64,000 nucleotides of DNA from Sabellastarte sp. h YS-2021 (lineage: Eukaryota > Annelida > Polychaeta > Sabellida > Sabellidae), in the NCBI GenBank assembly GCA_964017235.1, contig OZ024929.1, positions 29,075,464 to 29,139,463 of the forward strand, read 5' to 3'. Under the pieces are notes generated by a model. That model had not been told where the DNA came from and ran no database searches. It was given only the letters and a program-made list of their open reading frames with translations. The first letter of the stretch is position 1, and each line of letters starts with the position of its first letter. This document shows, piece after piece, positions 1 to 12,869 of this stretch. The translations under genes and the position numbers were made by a program.

Positions 1-420
1 CATTTTTTGATATTAGTACATGGTGAACTGTAGTTGAAAGTTCTGTCTAAACTAAAAAAACAACACATCAAAGTGTGACATGTCAAACTCATCTCTGCAG
101 GAGGAGTTAGAAACCAGGGTCTGATGATAACTGTCCAACATGTAAGCAGTGAGCCCCACAATTTTAGCTGGACAGAGACATTGAAAATTCTGACAGAGGA
201 AGAGACCTGATATGATTGTTTATTTACTCAATAGGAATTTTTAATCAAAATCACCTATATTTTTGACTGATAACTGTTAGAAATTGCACTGCGGCAAATT
301 GATAGAAAACCATATTTATGACAATACTAGTTAACTAATATGTATTCTTTTTGACCCAGTTAAACACCCCTTATGATGAATAACAATCTTTGTGACATAA
401 TTATGATAATGCATACATGA

Positions 421-460
421 TTGATTACCTGATTAATGTAACTCACACTGTCATAAATTA
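421..460 (-). other. Decayed copy of the 3' end of the SEA exon
   Basis: The stretch gattacctgattaatgtaa followed by actcacactgtc resembles the 3' end and donor of the neighbouring SEA exon (gattacctgaattgtaaaac then tcgcactgtc) about 115 bp away. The copy has an in-frame TGA on the minus strand. It may be a partial exon duplication or chance similarity. Confidence 0.3.
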
Positions 461-543
461 AGAAAAAAAATATATTTCTAACAATATCTCTGTGAGTAAT
501 ACATATTGATGTCACTTAGTGGCAGTGTATTACAACTGATTAC

Positions 544-676
544 CTGAATTGTAAAACTCGCACTGTCTGAGTACCGGGAGTGTTTCTGTACAGAGATTCC
601 ACTGCGTTCTTGACAGAGTCTGCTAGTCTCAAAAACTCGGCACTACTTCTGTCTCCAAGTGCGTATTCATACTGCA
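544..676 (-). CDS. SEA-domain exon of a perlecan-like gene (partial gene)
   Basis: On the minus strand an acceptor (cctcag) is followed by 133 bp of open frame and a good donor (TTCAG then gtaatc). The peptide has the SEA-domain pattern: a short strand with QYEYAL, then DRSSAEF, then an amphipathic helix with LADSVKNAVESLY, then a strand with TVRVLQF. The same layout is known in the SEA domain of perlecan, where a tyrosine-rich strand is followed by a conserved S-x-EF and a helix ending in Y. SEA modules are extracellular and often sit beside O-glycosylated or glycosaminoglycan-bearing segments. The exon starts in phase 1, which matches the phase-1 end of the exon at 19673-19765. The first SEA strand is missing here, so at least one further exon probably lies between them. 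The exon ends in phase 2, and the rest of the domain should lie left of the window. SEA domain fairly sure; perlecan identity tentative. Confidence 0.6.
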
Positions 677-678
677 CT

Positions 679-2220
679 GAGGTAATTTTTATCACAACTC
701 GGTACATCACTGTAAAAAGAAGAAAAATAAAAAGCTCTAACATAAGTAAAATACTAGTTTTCATAAAAGTAATGCTAGACAATGATCACTGGTTCATTTT
801 CATTGGTATGTAATAAGCTTTTAATAAGTGTGTCACAAGTAAATAGTCGGAAAATTGGTTTTGTGCAATAATAACAACAGTATTATGAGGAAATGACAGA
901 AAACCTTCAATTGCAATCAAAACGTTATCTGAAATATTGTCAATTTATGCTTTAATATGGTTACTGTTTTTATCAGGATCATTTCAAGCTTAAAAGTTGT
1001 CCCAAAAATAAACCTTAAATTTAGTATAGGGAAGAGTCCCAAATCAGAATCCTTTTATCATTACTCCAACTTCAGAAAACCAAAAAAAAAACCTGAATGA
1101 GCAAAACTGAAAGAAAATTCTTTGATCTTTTGTAGCCATTTGTTTTGTTAATTTCAGATGTTTGACCACAAAATTTTACAAGTTGTAACAACTACACTTC
1201 CCAGTTTTTTTCTACATTCTTTACAAATAGCAATATAATAGAACTTCACAATACATAGAAGACTGCCACTTTTATTGCTACAGAATTGCCCTTTGAGTAC
1301 AGAAAATAGCATCTTCTTTGCTGTTTTGTGATAAGATAAGTGGGCTAAGTAATTAAGGAGAAAGAGGCAGATTACTGAAGGACAGTATGATACTAAGCAG
1401 TCTGCACCCCATCACTGTACTCCTCATTAAGAGACTGCCTCCACCTGGAATGCTATTTATACAAGCCTTTCTCTGGATCCAGTATACAGTCTATACACAA
1501 AGGGTCCTCTGCCTATCAACCAGTTAATTTTATTAAGTTAAACCTCTACTATCTGTCCAATATATCTGTGGGGGATCGTCATTAAGCTTGGCTCGTGATT
1601 ACTTGGCTTATACCTAGTTCACACAGTTATGTGCTAGCCTCACTAGCTACATGTGAGTTGAAAATATTTAACTCCTCCGGACTTGTTTGTGGCTTAACAT
1701 ATTCCGTATCTTGGTAGTCTTCATTAGGTTTTATAAGTCAAGATTTATATCTGGGTACGATGTTTTTTGGCACAGCATCGACAGCGTTTCCAGGTCATAA
1801 CAAAGTTTTTAACATGTTTGAAAACCTACCACAACCTCTCACATGATAAACTAAGATGTAAACACAGGAGGGCTGAAGTGGGTCTGGGTATTGGATGGCT
1901 ATATGAGGTGACTTATTTTTAAACACATACTACCCAAGAGATAGACTTGCTCCAAGTCTTTGTATTTCTTATTCCAGCAAATCTGACATACATAAAATCA
2001 TTATGAAGCCACATGATGAGTAAAAAAAGCTTCTGTGTAGAGAAATACAAAGACTTGTCTCAGCCAGGGGGTGTTCCCTGTTGTCAGCCCCACATTCTGG
2101 TAAAAAAGTCATTCAGTCCACATATAATACCTTAGACAAAAGGACTTGATGAAAGTCTACCCAAGAGACAAGGTTCATTTACGGGGCAGCTCATAGACCA
2201 AAATTAGAATACGAGTTCTC
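679..2220. other. AT-rich intronic DNA, nothing recognised
   Basis: I see no exon with paired splice sites, no transposon protein and no clear repeat in this stretch. It lies inside the inferred minus-strand gene. Confidence 0.4.
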
Positions 2221-2221
2221 A

Positions 2222-2490
2222 CAACTACATGGAACAGTATGAATGAGTCATTACATCTGTAATACTTAGAGAGTAAGAAATCTAAAATTCGCCAGGAATC
2301 TAAAATTCGCCACCTCTAAAACCTTAGTTAATTTTATAAAGAAAATGATGACAACTACATGGAACGGTATAAATGAGTTATTACATCTGAAATACTTAGA
2401 GTCAGTTAGAGAGTAAGATATCTAAAATTCGCCAGGAATCTAAAATTCGCCACCTCTAAAATTTTAGTTAATTTTATGAAGAAAATGATG
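2222..2490. repeat. Tandem duplication, unit about 130 bp
   Basis: Two consecutive copies share caactacatggaac, gagttattacatctg-like text, the paired tctaaaattcgcc motif and a closing gaaaatgatg. The copies differ by a few bases and by a 7 to 10 bp insertion (gtcagttaga). Confidence 0.75.
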
Positions 2491-2634
2491 TTTTGTCTTA
2501 AAATTGGTACTTTTCAGTTCAAAAAGCCTTAATTTACTGTGCAGTCAATAAATCTAACCTTAATTAATTTATTTTATTAGTATTTCAACATGGGGCAAAT
2601 TTAAGATTTGTGGCGAATTTTAGATTTCTTACTC
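2271..2634. mobile_element. Small TIR element (MITE-like) with AGAGTAAGAAATCTAAAATT ends
   Basis: The left end at 2271-2294 reads AGAGTAAGAAATCTAAAATT then cgcc. The exact reverse complement of these 24 bases is at 2611-2634. A tandem duplication (about 2222-2348 and 2349-2490) covers the left end, so a second, nearly identical copy of the motif lies at 2421-2444. No coding capacity and no certain target-site duplication. Confidence 0.6.
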
Positions 2635-2639
2635 TAACC

Positions 2640-4950
2640 GAATCAAGTCAATGTACAAATAGTAGAGTAAATTTCTACTATGTGGTTATAATAGCTTGGG
2701 TCTCATCCCCGAAGCAGCAGAAATTAGTGACTAATCACAATGACAAATGACATCTTAGTTTTCAGTTATGTGGTTATGAGTCTCAATCCAGCTCATCAAA
2801 ACATGTGAGAAATGTCAACAACATCTCACAATGTAAGATTAGTTGTTAAAAAGAATTGGGAAAGACCAAAATTAGACTCTGACCCCATGTAAGTATCTCT
2901 ATCATGTAATTATTGTAAAATCACTGCCATGAACTTTTTTAAGTATTACAACTAATGTTGGTATTGAACTGCGATTTCAATATCAAACTTCAATTTGCCT
3001 AAAATCCATATTGATGGATATTGAAATATCATATTAAGCCACATAATACACCATGATAAATTTTACCAATGTCATTGCTTTGATGTAAAAAAGCAGAACC
3101 ATATTAACTAACTTTCCCAAGCATTACAATAAAGCTTTGAAACATGATACATGTACTTTATTCTTAATTACCATAATGGAAAGTTTTCTGTTGGTAGGGC
3201 CTGATAAAACTGATTTGATCTAATGCACACTTTAGATACAAAAAATGTAAAAATCCCAATCTTCAATGGTCTCGTTTTCAATGAATCAGTGACCTTGGCA
3301 GAGGTCTGTACTCTGGGAGTGCTATCTAGGTCTATTAATGAATAGACGACTCATTCTAATGGACAGTAAAGGTGAAAAAGTACTGCACAATTACTCATTA
3401 ACATTATTCTTATTGTTAGAATTTTCTAAGGAAACACATTCTGGATTTAAATCTGTAAATCATATTGGCATTTTGTCAATTTTGTTTTCAAAACATTCTT
3501 TTTCTTCTTTCAATAATACCTTCTAAATCTATCAGCAAAACTTATATTTCTGGGTGGGTACTGCAATGCTAACAACAGGAAACCTGGTTTACTTCATTTT
3601 CACTTCATGACTTCAAAACATGGGCCATATTATTATGTACTGGTGTTTCAGTATATTATACTTTGAAATGCTGATCTGATTCCTGAGTGGATTTATGTAC
3701 CAGAAGATTGGATGCTTGAAAGAGGTATTTATATTCTGTCCCGAACTCTGTTCCTCTTATATAAATATAGCCACTGCAGGAGCTTACAAGAGCCAAATAT
3801 CTCCAGACTATTTCAGAAGCTATTACAAAATGGAAACTTAGTGCACATTTGCTATTCTAACACAATAACATGAAAAGGAAAATATCTTTGTCCAACAGTT
3901 ATCATGGTTATGAAGAATCAAACATCAGCACAGACAAGAAGTATGCTTCAAATTTTACAAAGGCAATATTCATAACATAAATGATACAGAAATTAACAAT
4001 ATCTGCTCCTATTTGGAGGATCAAACTGTACCACACGCACATCTGAGAGCAAGAAAAAAAAAATGTATCCGACTTTGAAAGAGTATGAAATAATGACAAT
4101 GGAAACATGCATACAAATAATATATAAAGATGTCCCAATGTGAAACCTACAACAAAAGAACATTTCAAATGGTGCAGAGCAGAATGGAAGCTTTTAAATC
4201 TTCTGACCTGGAAAGACAGTGCAAATATGGGATGTTGTGAAACTATTTTGTTACATTTCACACATAGCCTATCATATATAGAATATGCACAGAATTTATC
4301 TTCCGAAATTAACCTGTCAAGGTAGTAGTTTGCCCATATGTTGGTTTTAAAGAAATGATTAAGGTTCCCCTTAAAATTCACAGGTTAAGAGGATTCTGAA
4401 TAATGTTGTATCATCATAAATTATTCCAGCAAATGCTAAATGCTGAATAATAAGTGCATCCCCCTTGTCAAAATGAAAGTCTTTCTCCCTATTAACTTTC
4501 AGTTATATCACTTTAATTATGGTGATATCATATTGAGCTCAGTCACTATTTAAAGTTACTGTTAACAAGTTTATTCAATAATACCTTGTCTATTTATAGC
4601 TATCTGTGAAGTTTCACACTGCCAACTATTGTCAAGAAGGAACAAGTCTATCATTCTGGAGTACCTTGAAATTTAAGAGGATGGGCCCTTAACACACATG
4701 ATCTCTATTTTACGATTTTTTTTTCAAAAGCTGTTTAGCATACAAAATTGCATTTTATCACAAAAATACTTGAACTTAAAAGCAACATACTAGACTTTTA
4801 TCACAGGGCCAATGGATGCACTCTATTTTATAGCAGTTTACCCTCAAACCACTGAATTCTATGATAAAAGGCTAGAAGAGGCAATCTCAACAGAAACTTC
4901 ACATACTGTAGGTAACTTGATATTCATCTTCATTTTTTAATCTTTAGATG
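2640..4950. other. AT-rich intronic DNA, nothing recognised
   Basis: Short frames here lack conserved motifs or convincing paired splice sites. No repeat family was identified. Confidence 0.4.
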
Positions 4951-5044
4951 GTTAGGGAACAGATATACCATAATTATACAAATAAAATCCCTTCCTCATT
5001 AAACGCCCCCTAGTCTTCCCTTCCCTTGCAGCATACTTCTGTTT

Positions 5045-5215
5045 CAATATCCTGCCAATGCAAAAACCATTTTGATTCCAGATGCTGAAAAAATGTGTTT
5101 TAGTACATCCCCAATCAAGTAGGCCCACCAACAAGGAAGTCAAACTCATAACAACACAATATGGCAGTTCCTTCAAAGAGATCACTGTAAAAGTCTTAAA
5201 AAATCTACAAAAATA
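5045..5215. repeat. Interspersed repeat shared with 63680-63840
   Basis: The two places share accattttgattcc / accattctgattcc, then gttttagtaca, then ccaatcaa and gaag blocks in the same order and orientation. The second copy starts 20 to 30 bp after a hAT-like terminal motif (63646), so this may be the interior of a decayed hAT-type non-autonomous element. Confidence 0.45.
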
Positions 5216-5259
5216 ATGGATAAAAATCATAAAAGTTTATAATTTCTTCATTATTAAGG

Positions 5260-8200
5260 TTTATTTCTAATATTTTAAGTTCTCCCACGATTATACATAA
5301 TCTGGTAATCGAGATATTGGTTATAAAGAGTTATCACACTCCCAAACACTTGAGTGTTTATTTTTTATCTTAAATAGCAGCCCCTCCACCCCCATTCCAC
5401 CCCTTTTACAAATGCATCACCCCAAGGCGTTTATATGGTTAATTATGGCATTTAATGATGTCAAATGCTTCCTTAACAAATTTGATAATTTGCTTTTCAT
5501 ATGACGAGGTCAGAAAGCCTCAGTCAGCTGGTTTGACTCTTTAAAATGACCAATGTGAGACAGAGTTTTAGCCAGACAGAAACATCAAAAGTGAAAAATA
5601 CCTGTGAAACACAGACACTCCAGTTTTAAATTCAGGCAGCTTTACTTAACAGATTTCAAGATATAAAGAGATCTTTTAAAGTGTTAAAAAAACTCGGAAT
5701 AAAGTTGTATAGAGATATCAAATTTGCACATATTAATTTCATACAAATACACTTAAAGACAGCCCAAATAAAATAATAACAATAATGTTAGGAATTTAGG
5801 TCTTTGCAGCAGCTGAAGAAAAGATGTTTTGCTTCAATCTTGAAAAACTCCAACCCAAGTACCCATTGTGCCACAATGATACAATTTTTATACTTTTTAT
5901 CATAAATCTCCAGTGCAAGAAGTTTATGAAAAGATTGTCTGGCATGATATACTGACGATTTATTTTGACCTGTCTTTAATTTGACAAAAGTCTTCTCAAA
6001 GCACCGTGCCTAAAAACTCCCAACACTGTTGTGTGTATGGAATAAAAACAATATATGAATAATTATGAAATGGTACATATACCAAATTTAACCAAACATA
6101 AAAACCATCCCAGACACTGAAATGTTTTATCATAAAAGAGTTCATCCATTCATCATACTCTCTTTTCTAAGTTGTTCTTTCTCCACCAAAAACACTGGAT
6201 GATTTTTCCCAAATCTCACCAATTATATCAGCACAGAACAAAAAATACATTTGTCAGGAGAAAGTAAAGCTAAAGAACACCTGGGAACTTACTTCAACAC
6301 ATTCAGGCAAGAATATTGTGAGATGAAACAGCAAGTAAAATGTTTTAAATGAATCACAATCCAAATTTTGCCACTGTCCATGTTTTAACTTTATTATTGG
6401 GACTGAGTCTGCCTGATCTTTTGGAAAATGTCTCATGCATTTCAACTATTAAACCCACTGTGTATAATTTGGTTACATATTGGTCTCTAACAGGCTTCTC
6501 CACTGTTACAGTATTGTTTTCTGAAAAAATTCATTCATAGTAATTTGTCTTTATTTGAGGTAAACATATTTCCTTTACACAAGAGGAAACAACTTAAGTT
6601 CATGTACATATTATTTAATAAAAGTAAAAATCTCAAACTTCAGAGGGCTACATTTTTCAATTCTCATCCACTCCTTGAATAAACTGATGCTTCAAAAGAA
6701 TACTTCAAAATATGATTTGTCTGCATTGCAAATGTCAGAAAACCAGAGCCCTGCTCTTCAGCATATATTAATGTCTGTACTTGGTATGGAGTGTGGTACC
6801 TTTAATTTTACACAATAATGGGTTTTAGGAGCAATATACAAATCTAAGTGCAATCCTGTGTCAGTCTTGGTGTTTTAAAAGATCATTAACACCTTTTGAA
6901 ATCTTTCCCAAGTATTGACCTTTTTCAAGATTTGCTTTCAATATGACTCCCACAAAAAACTATGTTTGAGTCTGGGTGCCTTGTTTCCCCTGTTTCTAAA
7001 CAAGATACAGTTTCATCTCCAGTACAAATTCAGAGGTTAAAGATATGCAAAGACACTCAAAACTGTGTACACTGAAATGTAAACTGAAATTCCTTCAGAG
7101 GACAAAAAGCTTCACTCCAGCATTTCCTTTGACAGTTGGCTTTTTATCTCACTTTTCTTTCACTCAGGCCATGTTTTCTTGAAACCTTAAAACTGAATAT
7201 ACACAAAGTCACAATTCAACCTCTGAATGCAGGATGTTTTTGTGTCAGCATCATTCCTATAAACTTTTAAACAAGAGACTCTAGTGTTCTTTGATGCATT
7301 GTGTGAATTTGTGACAAATACATTCATTCAATAAATACAGGAACCAGACTTTCTTCAAAGATTATACAAGTTTTTTCTAAGAATAAATGTATTATATGAC
7401 AGTAGTCATGCTTATTTAGTGTATCACTTACAGGATAAACATTGACAAATCTATTGTCCACAACTGTTTCTTCTTTTGCTTGAAAAATATCCTCCAGCAA
7501 ATGAAAAGTTTGCATACTGGGAAAAACTGTCCAGGAACATAAGACCTCACACCTGCATAGTGTTCTGTTCTTTGACCAAGTATTACCAGTGTATGACACC
7601 AGAAGGTGTAAGGTTGCTGCTCCCCGCCACAACTGGTACATCTTACCCTCGCCCTCAAGAAGGGGCGTATAAGTCAAAAGCTATATATTTGATCTGGGTC
7701 ATATATTCAGACAAAGTGGGATCTTTCTGTGGCTTGGTCCTCCTAAAAGATGTTCTGGATCTGGATTGAGACCGACTACAATATCTGCTCCATAACTCAT
7801 AAATTATTCATTGCATTTGGATCTTATTTTCACAGAAGGTGGCAGCCTTGCCCTGGTTCAGTCCTCCTCAAAGATGATCCAGCTGTGCTTTGGGATTCGA
7901 GAACTTTTTTAGGGATTTTGTTTTTCAAATATCTGCAGCCAGATCACCAGTCAAGGGTTATGCTTCTTCAGGCAGCACTTATTTTTTAGCTGGTTTAAGT
8001 TCTATAAAGTGGATTTCTTTAGATTCAAAAGTAAATTTACACAAGTTAGAAATCCAAATTGGTACGAAAGCTTAAAGTCTGCACTCAAAACTTTGGAAAA
8101 TCACTTTGGTAACCACTGCCTCCACTCTACATGGTACAGCACAATACCACAAATGCACAAGTGACAATGAGTGTTGTCAATGACAACTGACTGTCAATCA

Positions 8201-9250
8201 GTTTTCTATGTTCTGTTTTGTGCTAACTCAGGTTTTCACAAATTAATTGTGGGGGATGGGTGCAATAAGTTTTCACTTCTGTTGGTCTGTGTGGGTGCTG
8301 AAATATTAGTAAAGTTACTCAAAGGTATTTTATAAGTTACCACAGAGTATAATCCACAAATACAAGAAATTTAAATATTAGATCATTTATCTTTTGAAAA
8401 TGTACTAATACCTAGTTATTGATATCAATATTAGAGAAGTTTAAATTCATGTACACATATGAACAGGAATGGCAAACCACAAAATGTGAGATCATGAAGT
8501 GCCTAGATTACATGTTATTACACCAAGCTAGGCATTTAAAATGAAAGAATTATGTTAGCTTCAGTTTCAGAGATATACAAAAGGGTAAGGTTCAACATAT
8601 ATCATTTACATAATGTTCTACTGGTATGTTTACTCTAAACAACAGAAATGCTAATCTGTACTTACAGTTATTTCAAGTGCATATATTCAATTTACTGAAA
8701 CCTAAATGTCTGTTACCTTATTGCCAATGTTGATTTATCTTTAAAGTATTAGTCTTTTGGTCAGTTCTTAACATCTTAATTCCCTAACTTACAACATAAA
8801 AATTTGTCAAAATAAAGGCATCACAAGCATCCACAAAGCACTTAATTTGAAAAGATCAAAATTATTGTTTTGTCCAATAAAATACAATGACTAATTCTTG
8901 GACTAATTTATCCACTAAGCATGGAGAAAAAGGTTGCAAGTTGCTATATACACAAACAACAATCCGCAATATAAACCAGTTTGCAGTACAAAACTGCAGA
9001 AAGCTGCTGCACTACAGTATTATAAATCTAAGACAGCAGCCACAAAGTACACTTTTTTCTTGGAATGATTACCATACTGATGGCACCAGAATCATAGTAT
9101 TTCCTAAAAGTACTTTTATAATTATATAAATACATAATTATATAAATATATATAATTGATCAATAAAGTAACAACAACACTCTAACCATCTGCTTGTTAT
9201 TTAATCTGAGAATTATTCCAAACTGTATTTTGTAACTTTCACTGGTTTAT
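5260..9250. other. Intronic DNA without a supported gene
   Basis: Isolated donor-like sites occur on the minus strand near 6285 and 7426, and a short RS-rich peptide can be read near 7640-7780. None has a frame and acceptor that fit the neighbouring exons, so no exon is called. Confidence 0.35.
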
Positions 9251-9254
9251 AATC

Positions 9255-9470
9255 TTTATATTAATGTATATTTTCAATATCTTAAAATAGTATAAGGATA
9301 GTTTGACTAAAAGATATACCATTACATAAGTCATCATTAATGTATATTTTCAATATCTTAAATAGTATAGGCATAGTTTAACTAAAAGATATACCATTAC
9401 ATAAGTCATCATCAATGTATATTTCAATATCTTAAATAGTATAAGGATAGTTTAACTAAAAGATATACCA
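9255..9470. repeat. Tandem repeat, about 80 bp x 3
   Basis: Three consecutive copies begin aatgtatatttt(c)aatatc, run through agtataaggatagttt and end taaaagatatacca. Copies 1 and 2 are followed by attacataagtcatcat. Confidence 0.8.
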
Positions 9471-9643
9471 AATACCAGGGTATAAATGATCATACTCAGC
9501 AAAATACGGTCCAGTATTGTATAATATTAGGTACACTTACACTTTACCGTCATATAAAACAAGATGACATAAAAAAATGGACAAAATCTACCTGTTTTAC
9601 TATAATTCATATTATCAGTTGCTTGATTGTTTATCATAAGTTA

Positions 9644-10301
9644 AGGTTGTTGCACACAGGAAACGACCAGACACGATCCGACATATTAATGACAGTTTGC
9701 CTGGATGTTGACAGGCATGGTAAAACACACTGGATCCGACACGATCCGTTTGTTTTGATATTTTACAACAGTCTTTTTCCACTTTGCTTGTACCAATTGA
9801 AAGAGGAAGTTGGATTTATATAAAATACAGGATAGCCTTTACCTGAACTTAAAAATGTACAATATGTTTTTAAAATATAAATAACTGGTGTAATAATGAA
9901 GTATTGCATGTTTTAGGAGAGGCAGAATAATCAGTAAATTACTTTAAAAGCTAAAATATGTAAGAGTATATATTGGATAGGGCCGTGTCCACCAGTATTT
10001 TTACCTCCATATAAAAAAATGAGCTTTGGGTAAGACTATGCCTTTCATTGATGCAGTCTGTTTTAGTTTTCAAAGGCATTTATTACACATAGTTCTCTAG
10101 AAATGGAGAACCCCCCCTTTCCCCCTCCCTACGACCAGACAAAAATTAGAAACTTTTCTAATTTAGAAATGTCGGGTCGTGTCTTGCAGTGTCTTATCTG
10201 ATAGGATCGGAGTGTGTGTGCATACATTACAATAAAACACCATGGGCTATTTATTTTGTCTGATCGTATCGCGTAGGATCGGTTCCTGTGTGCAACACCC
10301 T
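9644..10301. mobile_element. PIF/Harbinger-like MITE with TTA target duplication
   Basis: The left end reads AGGTTGTTGCACACAGGAAA. The reverse complement of the right end reads AGGGTGTTGCACACAGGAAC. Both are flanked directly by TTA (9641-9643 and 10302-10304). A 3-bp TTA duplication with TIRs is typical of PIF/Harbinger elements. The 658-bp interior carries repeated short motifs such as gatccgacac/gataggatcgg but no transposase. Confidence 0.7.
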
Positions 10302-10304
10302 TTA

Positions 10305-11660
10305 CACTTGTAACACAACACGGTTCTCTAATTCAGGACAATGTTTAGTTTATAGTTTCATTGTTTAGTACACTGGATACTTGTTTCACAGAATTATTAA
10401 AATAAGGTGAATATTTGGCAACCATGCATGAAGATGCTCTGGGCAATGTTAGTTTGGATGAGTTTTCATCTTAATGTAAAAAGCAATTGATGTCCATATA
10501 AGGAAATTTTGGTATTACATTTTCTCCCAAGTTATACTCTACATGGACTGACAATCACACTTATATGATGGACATAAAAATAAAATCATTATCACAGTAT
10601 CTTCTGGTGAACTAATTTCCACAGATTATAAGTTTTCCTAAAGTGCTACTTGTAATAAAACAAACATTATATAATCATATAATTTAGATTATCAGATAAT
10701 TTGATTATTTGCTTTCTCTGCTGACATTTCAATGGATTAGTATGCCCAAAATTTTAAAACATTTTTTTTTCTTAATGATAACTATAAACAGCTGATGGAC
10801 TCATTATACTGATCACTGATTATAATACTTGAGAACATTGAAAGCTTGGAAAGGCTATGCATGATTCTAGTAATTTGTCAGCTATCCATTAGAAAAGTCA
10901 GCCAGAAAATCTATTTTTCAGAGAAAAGGCCTTCCACTGACTTCCACTAATTCTGTGTTTAAAGTCATAAAGTTAAAACCTCCTCAGTGTATCTTTTAAG
11001 GCAAGAGGCTAAGTTTTCACCAAGCACAAGAATTACTGCATGTCACTCATACAATATAAACACAGCTTCTATCATTCTAACGATGAATTATCACCATGTT
11101 TGTTTACTGATTAACCAACCTATGTTTGTTGTTCTTAACTGACCATGTGCCATATCTACACTGGCAATAATGATCTTAAAATAGATATATCTATTTTTTA
11201 TATTTGAATTAACCTATAGTTGCTTGTTCAAACTGAAATAATTGCACCATGTTAGAAAATGCTGTTGATCAGTTTCTGGAAGATATTTTTTCCATATTTC
11301 ATTTGTGTAAATACTGATACAGTAGTCCAAGTCTAATTTGTAACAAGATTGAAAACTTGAAAGCAAATTAATGAAGACCAATGATGAAGATTACCCAGGT
11401 AAACTACCCATGAAGGTCAGACATTGAAATAATGTTACCAATTTTCTTGAATGAAGTCTATAATTATCTCCATAAAAAGATGACTCCAAAGAATGTGAAC
11501 CAGAATGACAATTTGACTTATCATGACTCTGTCTAGCTTTTATACAAAGGACCTTTTATAAGTGAAATCTGTACATATATACACAGAAAAATAACAAGAC
11601 GTACAACCCCATATTTACATACTTTCAAAATACAAATTTAGAGAAGAGGAATACAAGAGG
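10305..11660. other. AT-rich intronic DNA, nothing recognised
   Basis: No exon, repeat array or transposon end was found here. Confidence 0.4.
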
Positions 11661-12119
11661 AATCAGGGCCGGGATTCACAAAAGGTCTTAAGTCTTAGGC
11701 AATTTTTTTGCTTAGATAAGTCTTAAAGTTATGACTTTTGTCTTAGCTAAGATTTCTCTTAAATGGGGATTCACAAAAAGTGCTTAGCAAAATCTTAGCT
11801 GAGACAGAATTTGTGCAAAAAGTCTTAAGTCTTTTAGTAAAACAAAAACATTTTTCATTGGTAAATGCAAACATGCTCTTCAAAGTTATAAAACAGATTT
11901 GTTACTTTTTTTGTAAAATTATGTAAAAATAGTAATATTTGTGTTTTATTGTGAGTCAGCCATTTTTATGACAATATTTTTACCTCAAGAACGTAAAATG
12001 TGGAAATTTATAGGTAATTAAATTGTGTAAATTTCTATTACAATCCACAGAAATTACTTCTGCAGGAAGTATAGATCCCCATAGTATATATGTTGTTTTC
12101 ATAACAAAGGGTAAAATGT

Positions 12120-12300
12120 AAATACATGCAATGGAATATTTTAAAAATAGCATCAGAGATGCCCGTACCCCACAGCCTGGGGAAATATTTTTGAACACCT
12201 TGAGATATAGAAGTAGTGTAACAGTACAAAGTTCAAGATACTTTCAGAGCAGTGTAAGTTATATTAAGGTCCAAATAATGTTTAAGTAGAGAAAATAATA
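12120..12300 (-). repeat. End-B module of the composite repeat (copy 1)
   Basis: The inverse of this stretch contains TTTCCCCAGGCTGTGGGGTA then cgggcatctctgatgctattt. It matches 46205-46292, 48190-48345 and 58350-58475 nearly base for base. It is a conserved module of a multi-copy element with no coding capacity. Confidence 0.75.
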
Positions 12301-12589
12301 TCTAAGGAAAAGAAATCTATACAAAGATGAAGTTTTAAAACAAGACAATTCAATAATAAAATGACAGCATTTATCAGTAAACCAAAAATGGCCGAATTAT
12401 GGTTTGGATGATTTGAATATTACCCATGCATACAGAAGTGGCAATACATTCAATGAATGCTTATGTGTGGTGTTGGAGAAAAGACTGGCTCACTTGATGA
12501 AATTCCATCTGTTACAATGGGAACTTGCAAAAGGAAATTCTTAATGAATTCTAATACGACTTTAACAGTGCTTAATCTGCATCAACAGA

Positions 12590-12869
12590 CAGACCCAAAG
12601 GTGTAACAAGATTTTAAAGGTCAATACAGCAAGGTCAAAGGTCAATCAGTGTTACACCATGACGTGGCAAACCTAAAACCCTCAACCAATGTCCCTACCA
12701 AGTATCAACTTCCTACACCTCTTACGGTTTTCAAGATATAGCCCAGACCAGGTATTATAGGTCAAGTTCACTACGGCAAGTACAAAGGTCAAATCAAGGT
12801 CACACCATGACGTTGCGCACCTACTACCCACAACCAATGTCCTCACCAAGTATCAGCTTCCTACACCTT
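12590..12869 (+). repeat. 146-bp satellite, left part interrupted by LINE
   Basis: About two units lie here, and the array resumes at 17591. Each unit carries aggtcaaaggtca-type direct repeats, a caccatgacgttgc(g/a)cacct segment, an accaatgtccctaccaagta segment and a gatatagccc segment. Confidence 0.9.
12856..12869. repeat. Target-site duplication of LINE (left)
   Basis: GCTTCCTACACCTT is identical to 17591-17604 on the other side of the LINE and is part of the satellite unit. Confidence 0.92.

Noticed and set aside
3908-4381. 157-codon minus-strand frame rich in Phe, Cys and Leu
   Set aside because: Composition fits AT-rich non-coding DNA. No conserved motif, no good splice signals, and an overlapping + frame.
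6254-6445. Minus-strand frame ending at a gtaagt donor near 6285
   Set aside because: Phase and content do not clearly provide the missing SEA strand. Not enough to call an exon.
7324-7990. Possible exons with donors at 7426 and 7640 and a short RS-rich peptide on minus
   Set aside because: The donors look good, but the frame with the right phase is either stopped or has no acceptor and no domain. Could be chance or a decayed gene piece.
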